A DNA stretch of 64,000 nucleotides from Polyangium jinanense (GCF_028435365.1 NZ_JAGTJJ010000016.1:1-64000), one strand, 5' to 3'. Shown: positions 17,684 to 27,059, counted from the stretch's first letter. Notes: generated from the sequence alone by a model not told the origin. Program-made: numbers and translations.

Positions 17684-19021
17684 ATGTCGGCGAAAAGCAC
17701 GTTGCCCCTTCATTCCCGGCCCAAGGAGCTGCGCCTCGACGGATTCTCGCTCACCGTGATCGAGGGCCCCGGCGCCGGCACCTCGCTGCGCGCCCAGATG
17801 AGCGAGGTCTCCGTCGGCACGGCCCAGGGAAACGACCTCGTGCTCCCCGATCCCACCGTCTCCCGCCACCATTTCAGCCTCTCGGCGACGTCCGAGGGGT
17901 ATCTCTTGAAGGACCTCGGCTCCTCGAACGGCACCTGGGTCTCCGGCATGCGTGTCCTCTCGGGCTACGTCGAGCCCGGCGCCCGCGTGCGCGTCGGCCG
18001 CACGACGCTGCTCGTCGATCAGGTGAACGAGGACATCTGCGAAGCGCTGAGCCCCGAGGACGGCTTCGGCCCGCTCCTCGGGGCGAGCGCCGCCATGCGC
18101 CGCATTTTCGCGGCCTTGCCACGCGTCGCGCAATCGGAAAGCACCGTCCTCCTCGAAGGCGAGACCGGCACGGGAAAGGGCGTCCTCGCGGCGGCCATTC
18201 ACGAGGCGAGCCCGCGCGCGTCGGGCCCGTTCGTCGTCCTCGATTGCGCGGCCATCGCGCCCACGCTCATCGAGAGTGAGCTCTTCGGGCATGTCAAAGG
18301 CTCGTTCACGGGCGCGCAGAACGACCGCGCGGGCGCGTTCGAGCAGGCGAAGGGCGGCACCATTTTCATCGACGAGATCGGCGAATTGCCGCTCGACATG
18401 CAGCCCAAACTGCTCCGCGCCCTGGAGGAGCGCAGCGTGAAGCGCGTCGGCAGTAACCAGCGCGTCAAGCTCGACGTCCGCGTGATCGCCGCGACGAACC
18501 GCGACCTGCGCACCGAGGTCAACCGCAACACGTTTCGCGCCGACCTCTTCTACCGGCTCAACGTGGTTCGTATCCACGTCCCGCCGCTGCGCGAGCGCAC
18601 CGGCGACATCGAGCGCCTCGCGCGCCATTTCCACGCCGAGCTCGTCCCCGACCAACCCATCCCGGACGAGCTTCTGGAGTCGCTCCGCCGGCAATCGTGG
18701 CCCGGCAACGTGCGCGAGCTACGCGCCGCGATCGAGCGCGCCGTGCTCCTCAATGATCCGGCCGTCCTGGCGCTCGGAAACGAGGTCGAGTCGGGCCCCG
18801 GGATGAAGGAGCGGGACGACGACATCGACCTCGAAGTGCCTTTCCGCGTGTGCAAACAAAAGGCCTCGGATCAATGGGAGCGGCGTTATGTGCGGGCGCT
18901 GCTCCGCGCGACGAACGACAACATCTCCGAGGCGTCGCGCCGGGTGAAGATGGACCGCAGCCACCTCAGGACGCTCTTGCGGAAATACGGCTTCCGTGGG
19001 GCGGACGAGGGCGGAAGCTGA
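17684..19021 (+). CDS. FHA-domain sigma-54-dependent transcriptional activator
   Basis: A 445-residue enhancer-binding protein. The FHA domain (about 22-112) has the phosphopeptide-binding marks SRHH (60-63) and GSSNGTW (79-85). The AAA+ domain has Walker A GETGTGKG (159-166), an ESELFGHVKG block, GSFTGA (206-211) and Walker B TIFIDEIGE. A Fis-type helix-turn-helix lies at the C terminus (NISEASRRVKMDRSHLRTLL). It should drive sigma-54 promoters after sensing phosphorylated Ser/Thr kinase targets, as known for myxobacterial FHA activators. GSFTGA differs from the common GAFTGA but is accepted by sigma-54. ATG 17684 is chosen because the FHA domain begins soon after. Confidence 0.93.
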   Translation: MSAKSTLPLHSRPKELRLDGFSLTVIEGPGAGTSLRAQMSEVSVGTAQGNDLVLPDPTVSRHHFSLSATSEGYLLKDLGSSNGTWVSGMRVLSGYVEPGARVRVGRTTLLVDQVNEDICEALSPEDGFGPLLGASAAMRRIFAALPRVAQSESTVLLEGETGTGKGVLAAAIHEASPRASGPFVVLDCAAIAPTLIESELFGHVKGSFTGAQNDRAGAFEQAKGGTIFIDEIGELPLDMQPKLLRALEERSVKRVGSNQRVKLDVRVIAATNRDLRTEVNRNTFRADLFYRLNVVRIHVPPLRERTGDIERLARHFHAELVPDQPIPDELLESLRRQSWPGNVRELRAAIERAVLLNDPAVLALGNEVESGPGMKERDDDIDLEVPFRVCKQKASDQWERRYVRALLRATNDNISEASRRVKMDRSHLRTLLRKYGFRGADEGGS

Positions 19022-19102
19022 GAGCCACGAGCGCCGTCGATCCAGCGGTGGCGGTTGGCGAGAACTCCTCGGCCCGTTTCGTTCATCGCGGCACCTCCTC
19101 GA

Positions 19103-20962
19103 TTACCCTTCGTCGCGCTCGAGCCGTACCTGGCCGAGCACGCCGTGGTTCGCCGCGCCGAAGAGGTTGTCCGGGTCGACGGCCTGCTTCACGTCCCGCA
19201 TGAACGTGCGCGCGCCCTCCGAGTAGATGTCCTTCACGAAATCCTGCCGGATCTTGCCGATGCCGTGGTGGTGGGACAGAGAGCCCCCAGCGGCCAGGAT
19301 CTCCTCGCGCGCGGCGTGCTCCAGCTCGGCATATTGACGTACGGGATCTTCGACCCCTTTGGCATAAAAGCCGAGGTAGAAGTAGATGCAGACGCCCGTC
19401 GGATAAACCTGCGTGATCCGGCCGGTGAAGAAGGGTTTGCCCGGCAAGCGCCGCTGCTCGTGCTCGCGCAGGATGCGCTTGTGGACGCGGTCGTACAGCT
19501 CCAGCGCGCGGCTCCACGGGACGCTCGTCTCGAAGCTCTCGGCGATGGCCCAATGCTCGAATGTGAGATCCCGGATGTACGCGATGCCGAACGTGAGCTG
19601 ATACCCACGCTCGCCGTTCGCCGCGCCGGCCTTCAGGCCGCCGTGCTGTCGAGCGATGCGGTAGAGCGTCTTCTCCTGGAACTCGACCTCTTCTTTCGTC
19701 CCTTCGAACACGATGGTGGCCACGGCGAGCTGGTTCGGATCGAAGCCCTTGAGCCGTGTCACCAGGATCTTCTCCGCATGGCTCTTGGCATGCGCGAGCA
19801 ATCCGGATTTCTTCGGCTTGAGCGCCTGGCCGAAATGAAATTGCGTATTGTCCATCACGCGCACGCTCGCGGGCACGGCGCCGGCGCGCTGCAAGTCATA
19901 GAGGAACGCGAGCCCACGCTCGAGGTTGGGGAAGATGACGCTCCCGTAGCGCTGCACCTCGGGCATGGCGAAGAGCTTCACGACGGCGGTGGTGACGATG
20001 CCGTAGTTGCCTTCACTCCCGAACATGAAGTTCTTCGGATTGGCGCCGATGCTCTCGCGTGGCGCCACCTGCGGCCGCTCGACGACGCCGCGCGCGGTGA
20101 CGATCTGCATGTCGAGGACGAGATCTTCGATGTTGCCATAGCGGTTTTTCTTCATGCCGCTCGCGTTGGTCGCGATCCATCCGCCCAGCGTCGAGAACTC
20201 GAGGCTGTCGGGCTCGTGTCCCATGGTGAGCCCGTACTTCTCGAGCTCGGCGACGATATGCCGGCCCGTCGCGCCGGCCTCGATGCAGGCCATGCGGTTG
20301 ACGGGATCGATCCAGAGGATCTTGTTCATGCGCCGCATATCGACCGCGATGACGAACCGCTCTTCGTGGACCGAGAGGCGCAAGGCATCCGTGACGTTCG
20401 TGCCGCCGCCGAAAGGAATGAGGCACGCGCCGTGTTGCTTGGCTGCCTCGGTGATTTTCACGACTTCGTCATGCGACGTGGGAAACACGACGAGATCCGG
20501 CACGCGCTCCAGACGCTCGTAACGGATGGCCCAGATCTCGGCGCCCGTGTGCCCGTGGCCTCGGCGCAGGCGGACGAGCGGATCGCTCGATATCTGATCT
20601 TCTTTGAGGAAGACGCGCAGCGCGGCGACGAGATCGGTCGCCTCCCTGGCGTCGGGGACCGGCGGAGGGTAATGCGGCTCGTTCCGGTTGCCATAGGAGA
20701 GAGGCGCGGCGAGCGTGGCCGAGATCCACGGCAGCAGCGAGGGGAGATCGACGTTGCTGATGTTGTAACGGCCGCCGGTGAGAACGACGTTGCCGTTCGG
20801 CTTCACGACGAAACGAGTATCGGCAAAACCCCAGCCATCCAGGCTCTCGGCGTCCGTGGCCTGCGGGGCGGAGCGGGGGATGATACGTGTGCTCGGCTCC
20901 CGCGCGCCGCGCGGAGGGAGGTGTGCCGAGCCGGGTGCATTGTCACGCTTTTCGTGCGCCAT
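19103..20962 (-). CDS. FAD-linked oxidase, alkyl-dihydroxyacetonephosphate-synthase-like
   Basis: A 619-residue flavoenzyme of the vanillyl-alcohol-oxidase fold. N-terminal features match AGPS: GWGFADTRF, then FAD-binding PFGGGTNVTDALRL, HEPDSLEFSTLGGWIATNAS, NRYGNIEDL and FGSEGNYGIVT. Near the C terminus SHHHGIGKIR holds the His triad that AGPS uses in ether-bond formation. The reaction would swap the acyl chain of acyl-DHAP for a fatty alcohol, giving ether lipids, which are developmental lipids in myxobacteria. ATG 20962 was chosen over upstream frame extension. It is divergent from the SDR gene at 21204; no other ether-lipid gene is seen nearby. Confidence 0.88.
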   Translation of the reverse strand: MAHEKRDNAPGSAHLPPRGAREPSTRIIPRSAPQATDAESLDGWGFADTRFVVKPNGNVVLTGGRYNISNVDLPSLLPWISATLAAPLSYGNRNEPHYPPPVPDAREATDLVAALRVFLKEDQISSDPLVRLRRGHGHTGAEIWAIRYERLERVPDLVVFPTSHDEVVKITEAAKQHGACLIPFGGGTNVTDALRLSVHEERFVIAVDMRRMNKILWIDPVNRMACIEAGATGRHIVAELEKYGLTMGHEPDSLEFSTLGGWIATNASGMKKNRYGNIEDLVLDMQIVTARGVVERPQVAPRESIGANPKNFMFGSEGNYGIVTTAVVKLFAMPEVQRYGSVIFPNLERGLAFLYDLQRAGAVPASVRVMDNTQFHFGQALKPKKSGLLAHAKSHAEKILVTRLKGFDPNQLAVATIVFEGTKEEVEFQEKTLYRIARQHGGLKAGAANGERGYQLTFGIAYIRDLTFEHWAIAESFETSVPWSRALELYDRVHKRILREHEQRRLPGKPFFTGRITQVYPTGVCIYFYLGFYAKGVEDPVRQYAELEHAAREEILAAGGSLSHHHGIGKIRQDFVKDIYSEGARTFMRDVKQAVDPDNLFGAANHGVLGQVRLERDEG

Positions 20963-21203
20963 GATGTTCGATAGGGGTGGGCGAGAGGAAATCCAGAGGG
21001 GAGTGGTCCGCTTACGGGACGAGCGGGCGGGAGAGTAGCACGATGAAGTTGTGTCGTGCCGCACCTCAAGTCGCAGGCAGATCGTGCTGCATCGCGGCAT
21101 CACCGGCCTTGCCTTCACCCGGCGAGGCCTTGAACGAGGGAGACGGGGAGGCTAGCATCGCCGCCCAAAGCAAGCGCGGCTCGCGCATACGCCCGGATTT
21201 TCC

Positions 21204-21944
21204 ATGCAACGTGTCTTGATCCTCGGTGCCACGTCCGCAATTGCAGCGGAGGTCGCGCAAATTCACGCGGTTCGCGGCGATCGCCTCCACCTGGTTGGTC
21301 GCAACCCCGAAAAGCTCGCCGCGGTGGCCGCGCGATGCACGGGCGCGACGGTCTCCGTGGCGACCAGCGACTTCGGTGAGCTCGGCGCGAACGAGCGCGT
21401 CATCACGGACGCGATCACGGCGCTCGGCAACATCGACGCTGCGCTCATCGCGCACGGAGACCTCGGCGATCAGCTCGCCAGCGAGCGTTCCTTCGACGAA
21501 GCGGAGGCGATTGTCCGTACGAACTTCACCAGCGTCGTCTCCCTGCTCATCCCGCTCGCGAATCACATGGAGGCCGCCCGGAAAGGTCGACTCGGCGTCA
21601 TCACCTCGGTCGCCGGAGATCGCGGGCGCCCCCGGAACTACACCTACGGCGCGGCCAAAGGTGCGCTCAACGTTTATCTGCAAGGGCTGCGCACGCGCCT
21701 CTATGGTTCGGGCGTGACGGTGACGACGCTCAAGCTCGGCCCGGTCGATACGCCGATGACGCGGGATCACGAAAAGACCGCTCTTTTCGGCAAGCCCGCC
21801 GCGGTGGCGAAGGACATCGTGCGCGCGATGGACGACGGAACGCCCGAGGCCTACGTGCCCGCGAGGTGGGGCCTGATCATGCCCGTGGTGCGGCGGATGC
21901 CCGAGGCCCTTTTCCAGAAGCTCCCGTTCCTCTCCGGGCGCTGA
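21204..21944 (+). CDS. Short-chain dehydrogenase/reductase, DprE2-like
   Basis: A 246-residue Rossmann oxidoreductase. Nucleotide motif LILGATSAIAAEVA at the N terminus, catalytic Ser in SVAGDRGRPRN and Tyr/Lys in YTYGAAK. The C terminus ends in a hydrophobic/basic stretch (WGLIMPVVRRMPEALF), as in membrane-associated DprE2 proteins that reduce the keto sugar made by DprE1. It is the same length as, and tail to tail with, the paralogue at 21954-22694 (9-bp gap). No good ribosome site precedes the ATG. DprE2 activity is inferred from neighbourhood. Confidence 0.82.
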   Translation: MQRVLILGATSAIAAEVAQIHAVRGDRLHLVGRNPEKLAAVAARCTGATVSVATSDFGELGANERVITDAITALGNIDAALIAHGDLGDQLASERSFDEAEAIVRTNFTSVVSLLIPLANHMEAARKGRLGVITSVAGDRGRPRNYTYGAAKGALNVYLQGLRTRLYGSGVTVTTLKLGPVDTPMTRDHEKTALFGKPAAVAKDIVRAMDDGTPEAYVPARWGLIMPVVRRMPEALFQKLPFLSGR

Positions 21945-21953
21945 GGGCGCGAT

Positions 21954-22694
21954 TCAGAAGCCGATCCGGCGCATCACGAAGCGCGGCAGACATCGAATCA
22001 CGAGCATGACGAGCGCCCAGATCGCGGGCGTGTAGAGGAGCGGCTTGCGCGCGACCATCGCTCGCACGACATCCTTCGCGACCTCGTCCGGCTCACCGGC
22101 GAACGGCGGCGGCTTGAGCCCCGCCGTCATGCCGGTCTTGACGAATCCGGGCTTGACGCAAAGGACGGAGAGCCCCTTCGCGTGAAACTTGTGGTCGAGC
22201 GCCTCGAGATAATGCGAGAGGCCGGCCTTGCTCGATCCATAAAGCGCGACCGGCTTGCGTCCCCGATCGCCCGCCACCGACGAAAAGACGGTGAGCCGCC
22301 CGCCCCCGCGTTCGAGGAGTCGTTTGCGCGCGTGCTCGCAGAAGACGACGGTATTCGTGTAGTTCACCGTGAGGACACGGCGCGTGAGCTCGACGTCCGC
22401 CTCCAGCGCCTCCTGGGTCGCGAACATCCCCGCCGTGACGACGACCGTATCGAACCCGCCGAGCGCTCGGTCGGCTTCGTCGAGCGCAGCGGCGAAGCCC
22501 TCGGGTTTTTCGAGGTCGCATAGGGCGTACCCCACGCGGGCGTTTTTTGCTTGCCGCGCTTCGAGATCGGCCGCGCTCCGGGCGAGGTCGCCCGCGTCGC
22601 GTCCCATCAGGAAGACCTCGTCTCCCCGCTCCGCGAGCCTTCGCGCGACCGCGCGTCCCATGCCTGCCGTGCCACCGAGAACGACCGCCTTCAT
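21954..22694 (-). CDS. Short-chain dehydrogenase/reductase, DprE2-like (operon copy)
   Basis: A 246-residue SDR. Cofactor motif VVLGGTAGMGRAVARRL, catalytic Ser in SSVAGDRGRKPV and Tyr/Lys in LYGSSKAGLSHY, closely matching the pattern of mycobacterial DprE2 (SVAGE.R... YGSTKAG). A hydrophobic C-terminal segment (IWALVMLVIRCLPRFVM) suggests membrane contact. Its ATG overlaps the TGA of the DprE1-like gene (ATGA), so this copy, rather than the convergent paralogue, is the best partner of the oxidase. Confidence 0.86.
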   Translation of the reverse strand: MKAVVLGGTAGMGRAVARRLAERGDEVFLMGRDAGDLARSAADLEARQAKNARVGYALCDLEKPEGFAAALDEADRALGGFDTVVVTAGMFATQEALEADVELTRRVLTVNYTNTVVFCEHARKRLLERGGGRLTVFSSVAGDRGRKPVALYGSSKAGLSHYLEALDHKFHAKGLSVLCVKPGFVKTGMTAGLKPPPFAGEPDEVAKDVVRAMVARKPLLYTPAIWALVMLVIRCLPRFVMRRIGF

Positions 22695-24013
22695 GCCCGA
22701 TCTCCAAAAAGCCGCACGGACTGCGCGCTCCGCAGCCGCCTGTGAGGGTCCCATTTCTCTCGCGCCGCGAGGAAACGTTCGAGCCGCGGCTCCATCGCGC
22801 GAAAATGCTCTGGCCGTGTGAAACGATCCTTCGTCAGGTAGATCCGCCCGCCCGCCGCGATGACGAACTCGTTCAGGCGATCGACGATTCGCTGGATGTC
22901 CGGCGAGATCGCCATGTCCACGGCGATCGACGTCCCTTCGAGCGGGAACGAGAGCAGCCCCTCGCCTTCGGGCCCGCAGTCCTTGATCACGCAAAGCGGC
23001 GACGCACCGCCGAGCCGCGTCAAGAGCTCCATGAATTCACGCACGGCAGCCGGCCCGGCCGCGCGCGGCAGGACGCACTGGTACTGGGTAAAACCCCGCG
23101 GACCATACACGCGGTTCCAATCCAGAATTGCGTCGAGCGGATAGAAGAACGGCTCCGGCGCGACGATCGTCTCCACTCGTTGCTGCGTGTGTCGCCAATA
23201 ATAAGCCATGTTGAAGAGGCTCGCCGTCGCCGGGTTGAGCGCCCAGTTGGGGAGCTCGACCGGGAACGTCAACTCGGCGGCCGCGCGCGGCGGCGCCTTG
23301 GGGGCCTCGTGCGGCTCGGCCCATCGGCCTGCCATGAGGATCCCACGGCCCATCGATCGCCCCCGATGGAGGCAATCGATCCAGCCCATGGTCATGGGCC
23401 ACCGGGGCGCGGCGCGTCCGAGGGCGGCGAGGAACTCGTCGATGTCGCGCACGCGCTCGCTTTCCATGAAAATCCACGGACTCGGAATGCGGTGCAGCGT
23501 GAACTCGACCTCGAGGATATGCCCGAGCAGGCCCATTCCGCCGATGGTCGCGTGGAAGAGATCAGCGTGCTCCGTGGGCGAACACGTGACGATGCTGTCG
23601 TCGGCGAGGCGCATGCGCAGGGAGCGTACGTGCGCGCCGAAGCAGCCTTCGCGATGATGATTCTTTCCATGCACGTCGCTCGCGACCATCCCGCCGAGCG
23701 TGACGAACTTGGTACCAGGCGTGACGGGCGGGAAAAAGCCGCGCGGAACGAACAATCGATTGAGCTCGACGAGGCTCATGCCCGCCTCGGCGCGCACGAC
23801 GCCCGTCCGCGCGTCGAACGCGAGGATCCGGTTCGCGAGCCGCGTGGACACGACCCTGTCGGTACCACGGGCGGGCAGCGACGAGTCGCCGTACGAGCGA
23901 CCCATGCCCCTGGACAGCGTGGTGCCGCGCGAGAGCGATTCGAGGTTCTCCCCGAGGAGCTCGACGCCCGGCAAGGCGAGTCGCCCCCATGCCGAAAGGA
24001 TCGCTTCGGCCAT
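22691..24013 (-). CDS. DprE1-like FAD-dependent oxidase
   Basis: A 440-residue flavoenzyme of the decaprenylphosphoryl-ribose 2'-oxidase type. FAD-binding blocks are RGMGRSYGDSSL (35-46) and ASDVHGKNHHREGCFGAHV (111-129); the latter contains the His matching H132 of the mycobacterial enzyme. A C-terminal Lys in IYLTKDRFTR (395) matches K418. At the position of benzothiazinone-reactive Cys387 this protein has Ala364 (TSIAVDM), which predicts natural insensitivity to those covalent inhibitors. The expected substrate is a polyprenyl-linked pentose, but myxobacteria lack an arabinogalactan wall, so the true substrate may differ. It lies 9 bp downstream of the DHS-like gene and overlaps the SDR. 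Confidence 0.85.
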   Translation of the reverse strand: MAEAILSAWGRLALPGVELLGENLESLSRGTTLSRGMGRSYGDSSLPARGTDRVVSTRLANRILAFDARTGVVRAEAGMSLVELNRLFVPRGFFPPVTPGTKFVTLGGMVASDVHGKNHHREGCFGAHVRSLRMRLADDSIVTCSPTEHADLFHATIGGMGLLGHILEVEFTLHRIPSPWIFMESERVRDIDEFLAALGRAAPRWPMTMGWIDCLHRGRSMGRGILMAGRWAEPHEAPKAPPRAAAELTFPVELPNWALNPATASLFNMAYYWRHTQQRVETIVAPEPFFYPLDAILDWNRVYGPRGFTQYQCVLPRAAGPAAVREFMELLTRLGGASPLCVIKDCGPEGEGLLSFPLEGTSIAVDMAISPDIQRIVDRLNEFVIAAGGRIYLTKDRFTRPEHFRAMEPRLERFLAAREKWDPHRRLRSAQSVRLFGDRA

Positions 24014-24022
24014 GGCTCCCTC

Positions 24023-25042
24023 CTACGAGAGCTTCGACAAGAGCACGTTCGCCGCCTCCGGGTGTTGCTTGTATTCGAGCAACGCGCTGAGGAGGAGGGG
24101 CGCCACGATGGTCGCGTCGGATTCGATCACGAACATGGGCGTCTCCTTCGTGAGCTTGTCCCAGGTGATCTTCTCGTTCGGCGTCGCCCCCGAGTACGAG
24201 CCGTACGACGTCGTCGAATCCGAGATCTGGCAGAAATACGCCCAGGGTTTCACGGGCTGCTCGAGGTCGTACTTGATCGACGGCACGACGCAGATGGGGA
24301 AGTCCCCGGCGATGCCGCCGCCGATCTGGAAGAAGCCCACGCCCGATCCTGACGAGAGCTCACGATACTGGTCATAAAACGCGGCCATGTACTCGATGCC
24401 GGACTTGACGATGCTCGCGCTGCACTCGCCGAACTTGACGTGGGAGGCGAAGATGTTGCCGAACGTCGAATCCTCGTAGCCGGGAACCACGATCGGGAGA
24501 TTCTTGCGCGCGGCGGCGAGCAGCCAGCACGCGTCCGGGTCGCCTTCGTGAAGCGAAGGCTCGAGGCGCTGGATGAGGTCGTAGAAGTATTCGTGCCAGA
24601 AGCGCCGCTCGCCGGCCGTGCTCGCGTTTTTCCACATGGGCACGAGGTACTTCTCGACGGCGCGGAACGCCTCGTCCTCGGGGATGCTCGTGTCGGTGAC
24701 ACGTCGCATGCGGTCCTCGAGGATCTTCGTGTCGTCCTCTTTCGTGAAGTAACGATAGTCGGGGAAATCCTTGTAGCTCGCGTGCGCGACGAGCCGGAAG
24801 AGCGACTCTTCGAGGTTCGCCCCCGTCACGGACAAGCCATGAATGAGCCCCGCGCGGATGGCAGGCGCGAGCGTGATGCCGAGCTGCGCCGACGACATGG
24901 CTCCCGCGAGGGCCCAGAACATCTTCCCGCCGCTCTCGATGTGTCGAACGTAGGCAATCAACGCGTCACGCGTCGCGCGCGCATTGAAGTTCTTGTAGTT
25001 CTTCAGGATGAACTCGAGAATCGGAAGCGTGGGGGGCGTCAT
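24023..25042 (-). CDS. Deoxyhypusine-synthase-like NAD-dependent enzyme
   Basis: A 339-residue bacterial member of the deoxyhypusine synthase family. Motifs GAMSSAQLG, VTGANLEESL, GYEDSTFGNIFASHVK, GVGFFQIGGGIAGDF and DSTTSYGSYSGATPNEKITW match the fold. The ITWDK Lys aligns with the catalytic Lys that forms the imine with the aminobutyl group. Bacterial members act on spermidine-type donors but lack eIF5A, so the acceptor is probably a small amine. It starts a three-gene minus-strand run with the DprE1- and DprE2-like genes. ATG 25042 is chosen (GGAAAGA upstream); ATG 25057 would add five residues. Confidence 0.85.
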   Translation of the reverse strand: MTPPTLPILEFILKNYKNFNARATRDALIAYVRHIESGGKMFWALAGAMSSAQLGITLAPAIRAGLIHGLSVTGANLEESLFRLVAHASYKDFPDYRYFTKEDDTKILEDRMRRVTDTSIPEDEAFRAVEKYLVPMWKNASTAGERRFWHEYFYDLIQRLEPSLHEGDPDACWLLAAARKNLPIVVPGYEDSTFGNIFASHVKFGECSASIVKSGIEYMAAFYDQYRELSSGSGVGFFQIGGGIAGDFPICVVPSIKYDLEQPVKPWAYFCQISDSTTSYGSYSGATPNEKITWDKLTKETPMFVIESDATIVAPLLLSALLEYKQHPEAANVLLSKLS

Positions 25043-25192
25043 GAGAAGTCTTTCCATTCCTTCGGTCGATCGGGGAGAGCCGGGCCATCGAGGTCGGCCG
25101 CGTGGCGCCCGAGGCGTAGCACGTCCTACCTGGCAGAGGCCACATCACGCAAAAGATTCGCGTTCACGCGGCCGGAACGTCAGCGTGACCTG

Positions 25193-25579
25193 TCAATCCG
25201 TCGCGCCGGCCGGCGCCGTGGGCTTGACCTTCACGCTCTTGTATCGCGAAATCTCGACGAGCCCCGCGGGGGCGCCACGGGGCTTCGAGACCTCGGACGC
25301 GCGGCAGAAATGCACCTCGACCTTCGGGGCACCCCGCGCTTTCGAATACCAGGCGGCCGCGGCGGCGGCGACCTCGACGACCGAGCGGGGGACCTCGACG
25401 CGATCGGGGTTGCGCACGATGACGTGGCTCCCCGGCGTCCCGCCTGCGACGTGCAGCCATACGTCGTGCGGCGCCGCGACGTCGAACGTCAGGTAGTCGT
25501 TGTCCTCGGCGCCGCGGCCGATGAGGATCTCGAAGCCCTCCACGGTCACGGTGCGGTACGGTCGTCCTTTGCTTCCCAC
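25193..25579 (-). CDS. Stand-alone NFACT-R (DUF814) domain protein
   Basis: A 128-residue protein consisting only of the NFACT RNA-binding domain: FEILIGRGAEDNDYLTF, DVWLHVAGGTPGSHVIV, then VEVAAAAAAWYSKARGA and HFCRASEVSKPRGAPAGLV. In RqcH/NEMF this module recognises tRNA and the stalled ribosome; stand-alone copies occur in bacteria and may act in ribosome quality control or RNA binding. The start is uncertain: GTG 25579 is the first plausible codon before the fold, with only a weak AAGGCAG upstream. It lies 31 bp downstream of the ferritin-like lipoprotein gene. Confidence 0.8.
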   Translation of the reverse strand: MGSKGRPYRTVTVEGFEILIGRGAEDNDYLTFDVAAPHDVWLHVAGGTPGSHVIVRNPDRVEVPRSVVEVAAAAAAWYSKARGAPKVEVHFCRASEVSKPRGAPAGLVEISRYKSVKVKPTAPAGATD

Positions 25580-25610
25580 GCGCGGAGTCTGCCTTGCGAA
25601 GGGCCGAACC

Positions 25611-27059
25611 TCAAGACCAGGCGACGAGCCCGAGCTTCTGAACACACGGCGCGACGACCTCGCAGAGCGCCTGCCGCCGGAGCGCGCCCAGCGTCCGCGC
25701 CCCGAGTACGCCGAATTCCTCGTTTTCCACCGGCATCTTCGGCGGATCCTTTTCATGCATCGCTCGGGCCCGCTCGAACGCCCGCGCCGCGGCCTCACGC
25801 GCCTCGTCGCCGAACGCGTCGAGCGCCCATTGCAACGTTTTCCACGCGAGCGCCGCGTGCCGCGCCTCTTCCTCCGCGATCTGCGCGAGCGCGGCCCCGA
25901 GGCCTTCGTCCTTCACCGCGCGCGCCACCTCCTGCCCCTCGGCCGCGCCGAGCGTCTCGCCCACGCAACCCTCGACGACCAGCGACTCCACGAACGAAAC
26001 GACGTCCGTCGCGAGCCGCGCCGTCGCGTCCGGAAGTTTGTCCGGCCCGATGATTCGCCCGCCGATCCGGGAGGCGATGGCATATTCGACCCGCGCGTGC
26101 TCCACCTCGTCACGGGCGGCGGTTTGCGCCTCGGCGAGCAATTCCGCCGGCGCGCCGAGCGCGAGGAGCTGGAGCGAGAACCGCGCGAAGCTCGCGATCG
26201 AGGCGTGCTCCATGGCCGCGATGGCCGCGTGGTGCGCCGCGATCGCCTCGCGCGCCGGGGCGGCGAGGTGTTCCACGTCGAAGACGAGCGGCGCTCGCCA
26301 GTCTGCGCGGGCGCGGGGACGTGCTGCGCGGACCTCGCCTTCCACGACGAGGGGACGGCCGATCACGCAGGACATCGACGCGCATTGCCAGGTCGGCTTC
26401 GCGCCCCTCGGCCCGGTCGCCACGCAGGACGAGCCGAGCGGGGAGATCCCGCAATCCGCGTCGCTCTTGCACTTGTCCTCCTTGGTGCGGCAAGCGAGCG
26501 TGACCTGCTCGTAACATCCATTGAAATACGTCGACAAACCGCAGGTGCTCCCTTTGCAATCGGCGTCGGTGCCGCAGGACGCGTCCCCGCAGACGGCGTG
26601 GCGCGCGCGCAGGGCTCCCGTGCCCTTGCAGATGCAGGCCTTTCCGGAGCCGCAGTCGTCGTCGGTCTCGCACGAATAGGTGCAGCCGCAATACGTCCCG
26701 ACCTGCCCGACCCCGCTCGTACACTTGCCGTGCGGGTGCTCCGTGCAATCGGCGTCCGTCTTGCAGGACTGGTGTTTCTCCGTGCCCGTGCAGGCGGGGA
26801 TGTCGATCGTCGCGTCGCACGTCACGCGGGTCGCGCGGTGGATGTTCCCGTTTTTCTCGGTCACCCAGCCGATGCCCTTCGGCTTTTCCGGCTCGGGCTC
26901 GCCGTCGGGCGGGGGCTCGGCCGTCGCGCTCGCGGGCGACGTGGGGATGGCGACGACGGCGCCCTCACCGGCGCCGGACGAGGCCGGAGGCGAGGCCGAG
27001 CACGCGGCTCCGCCGATCGCGACGAGGAGGGAGAGACGTAAACTTCGGTAGCGGTCCAC
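25611..27059 (-). CDS. Lipoprotein with Cys-rich region and C-terminal ferritin-like diiron domain
   Basis: A 482-residue protein (GTG start). Lipobox GGAAC puts the acylated Cys at 20. Residues 81-231 hold over 20 Cys in repeats of the form C..DADC......C. The C-terminal 200 residues form a four-helix ferritin-like bundle with putative iron ligands: E284/H285 (MEHASIAS), E318 and H321 (DEVEHA), E363 or E368 (EGCVGET), E398 and H401 (EEARHA). The same layout occurs in the paralogue at 31996-33336, including GRPLVVEGE before the bundle. It is inferred to be a cell-surface or periplasmic iron or oxygen-activating protein. The start lacks a clear ribosome site. It is divergent from the copper monooxygenase gene. 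Confidence 0.72.
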   Translation of the reverse strand: MDRYRSLRLSLLVAIGGAACSASPPASSGAGEGAVVAIPTSPASATAEPPPDGEPEPEKPKGIGWVTEKNGNIHRATRVTCDATIDIPACTGTEKHQSCKTDADCTEHPHGKCTSGVGQVGTYCGCTYSCETDDDCGSGKACICKGTGALRARHAVCGDASCGTDADCKGSTCGLSTYFNGCYEQVTLACRTKEDKCKSDADCGISPLGSSCVATGPRGAKPTWQCASMSCVIGRPLVVEGEVRAARPRARADWRAPLVFDVEHLAAPAREAIAAHHAAIAAMEHASIASFARFSLQLLALGAPAELLAEAQTAARDEVEHARVEYAIASRIGGRIIGPDKLPDATARLATDVVSFVESLVVEGCVGETLGAAEGQEVARAVKDEGLGAALAQIAEEEARHAALAWKTLQWALDAFGDEAREAAARAFERARAMHEKDPPKMPVENEEFGVLGARTLGALRRQALCEVVAPCVQKLGLVAWS

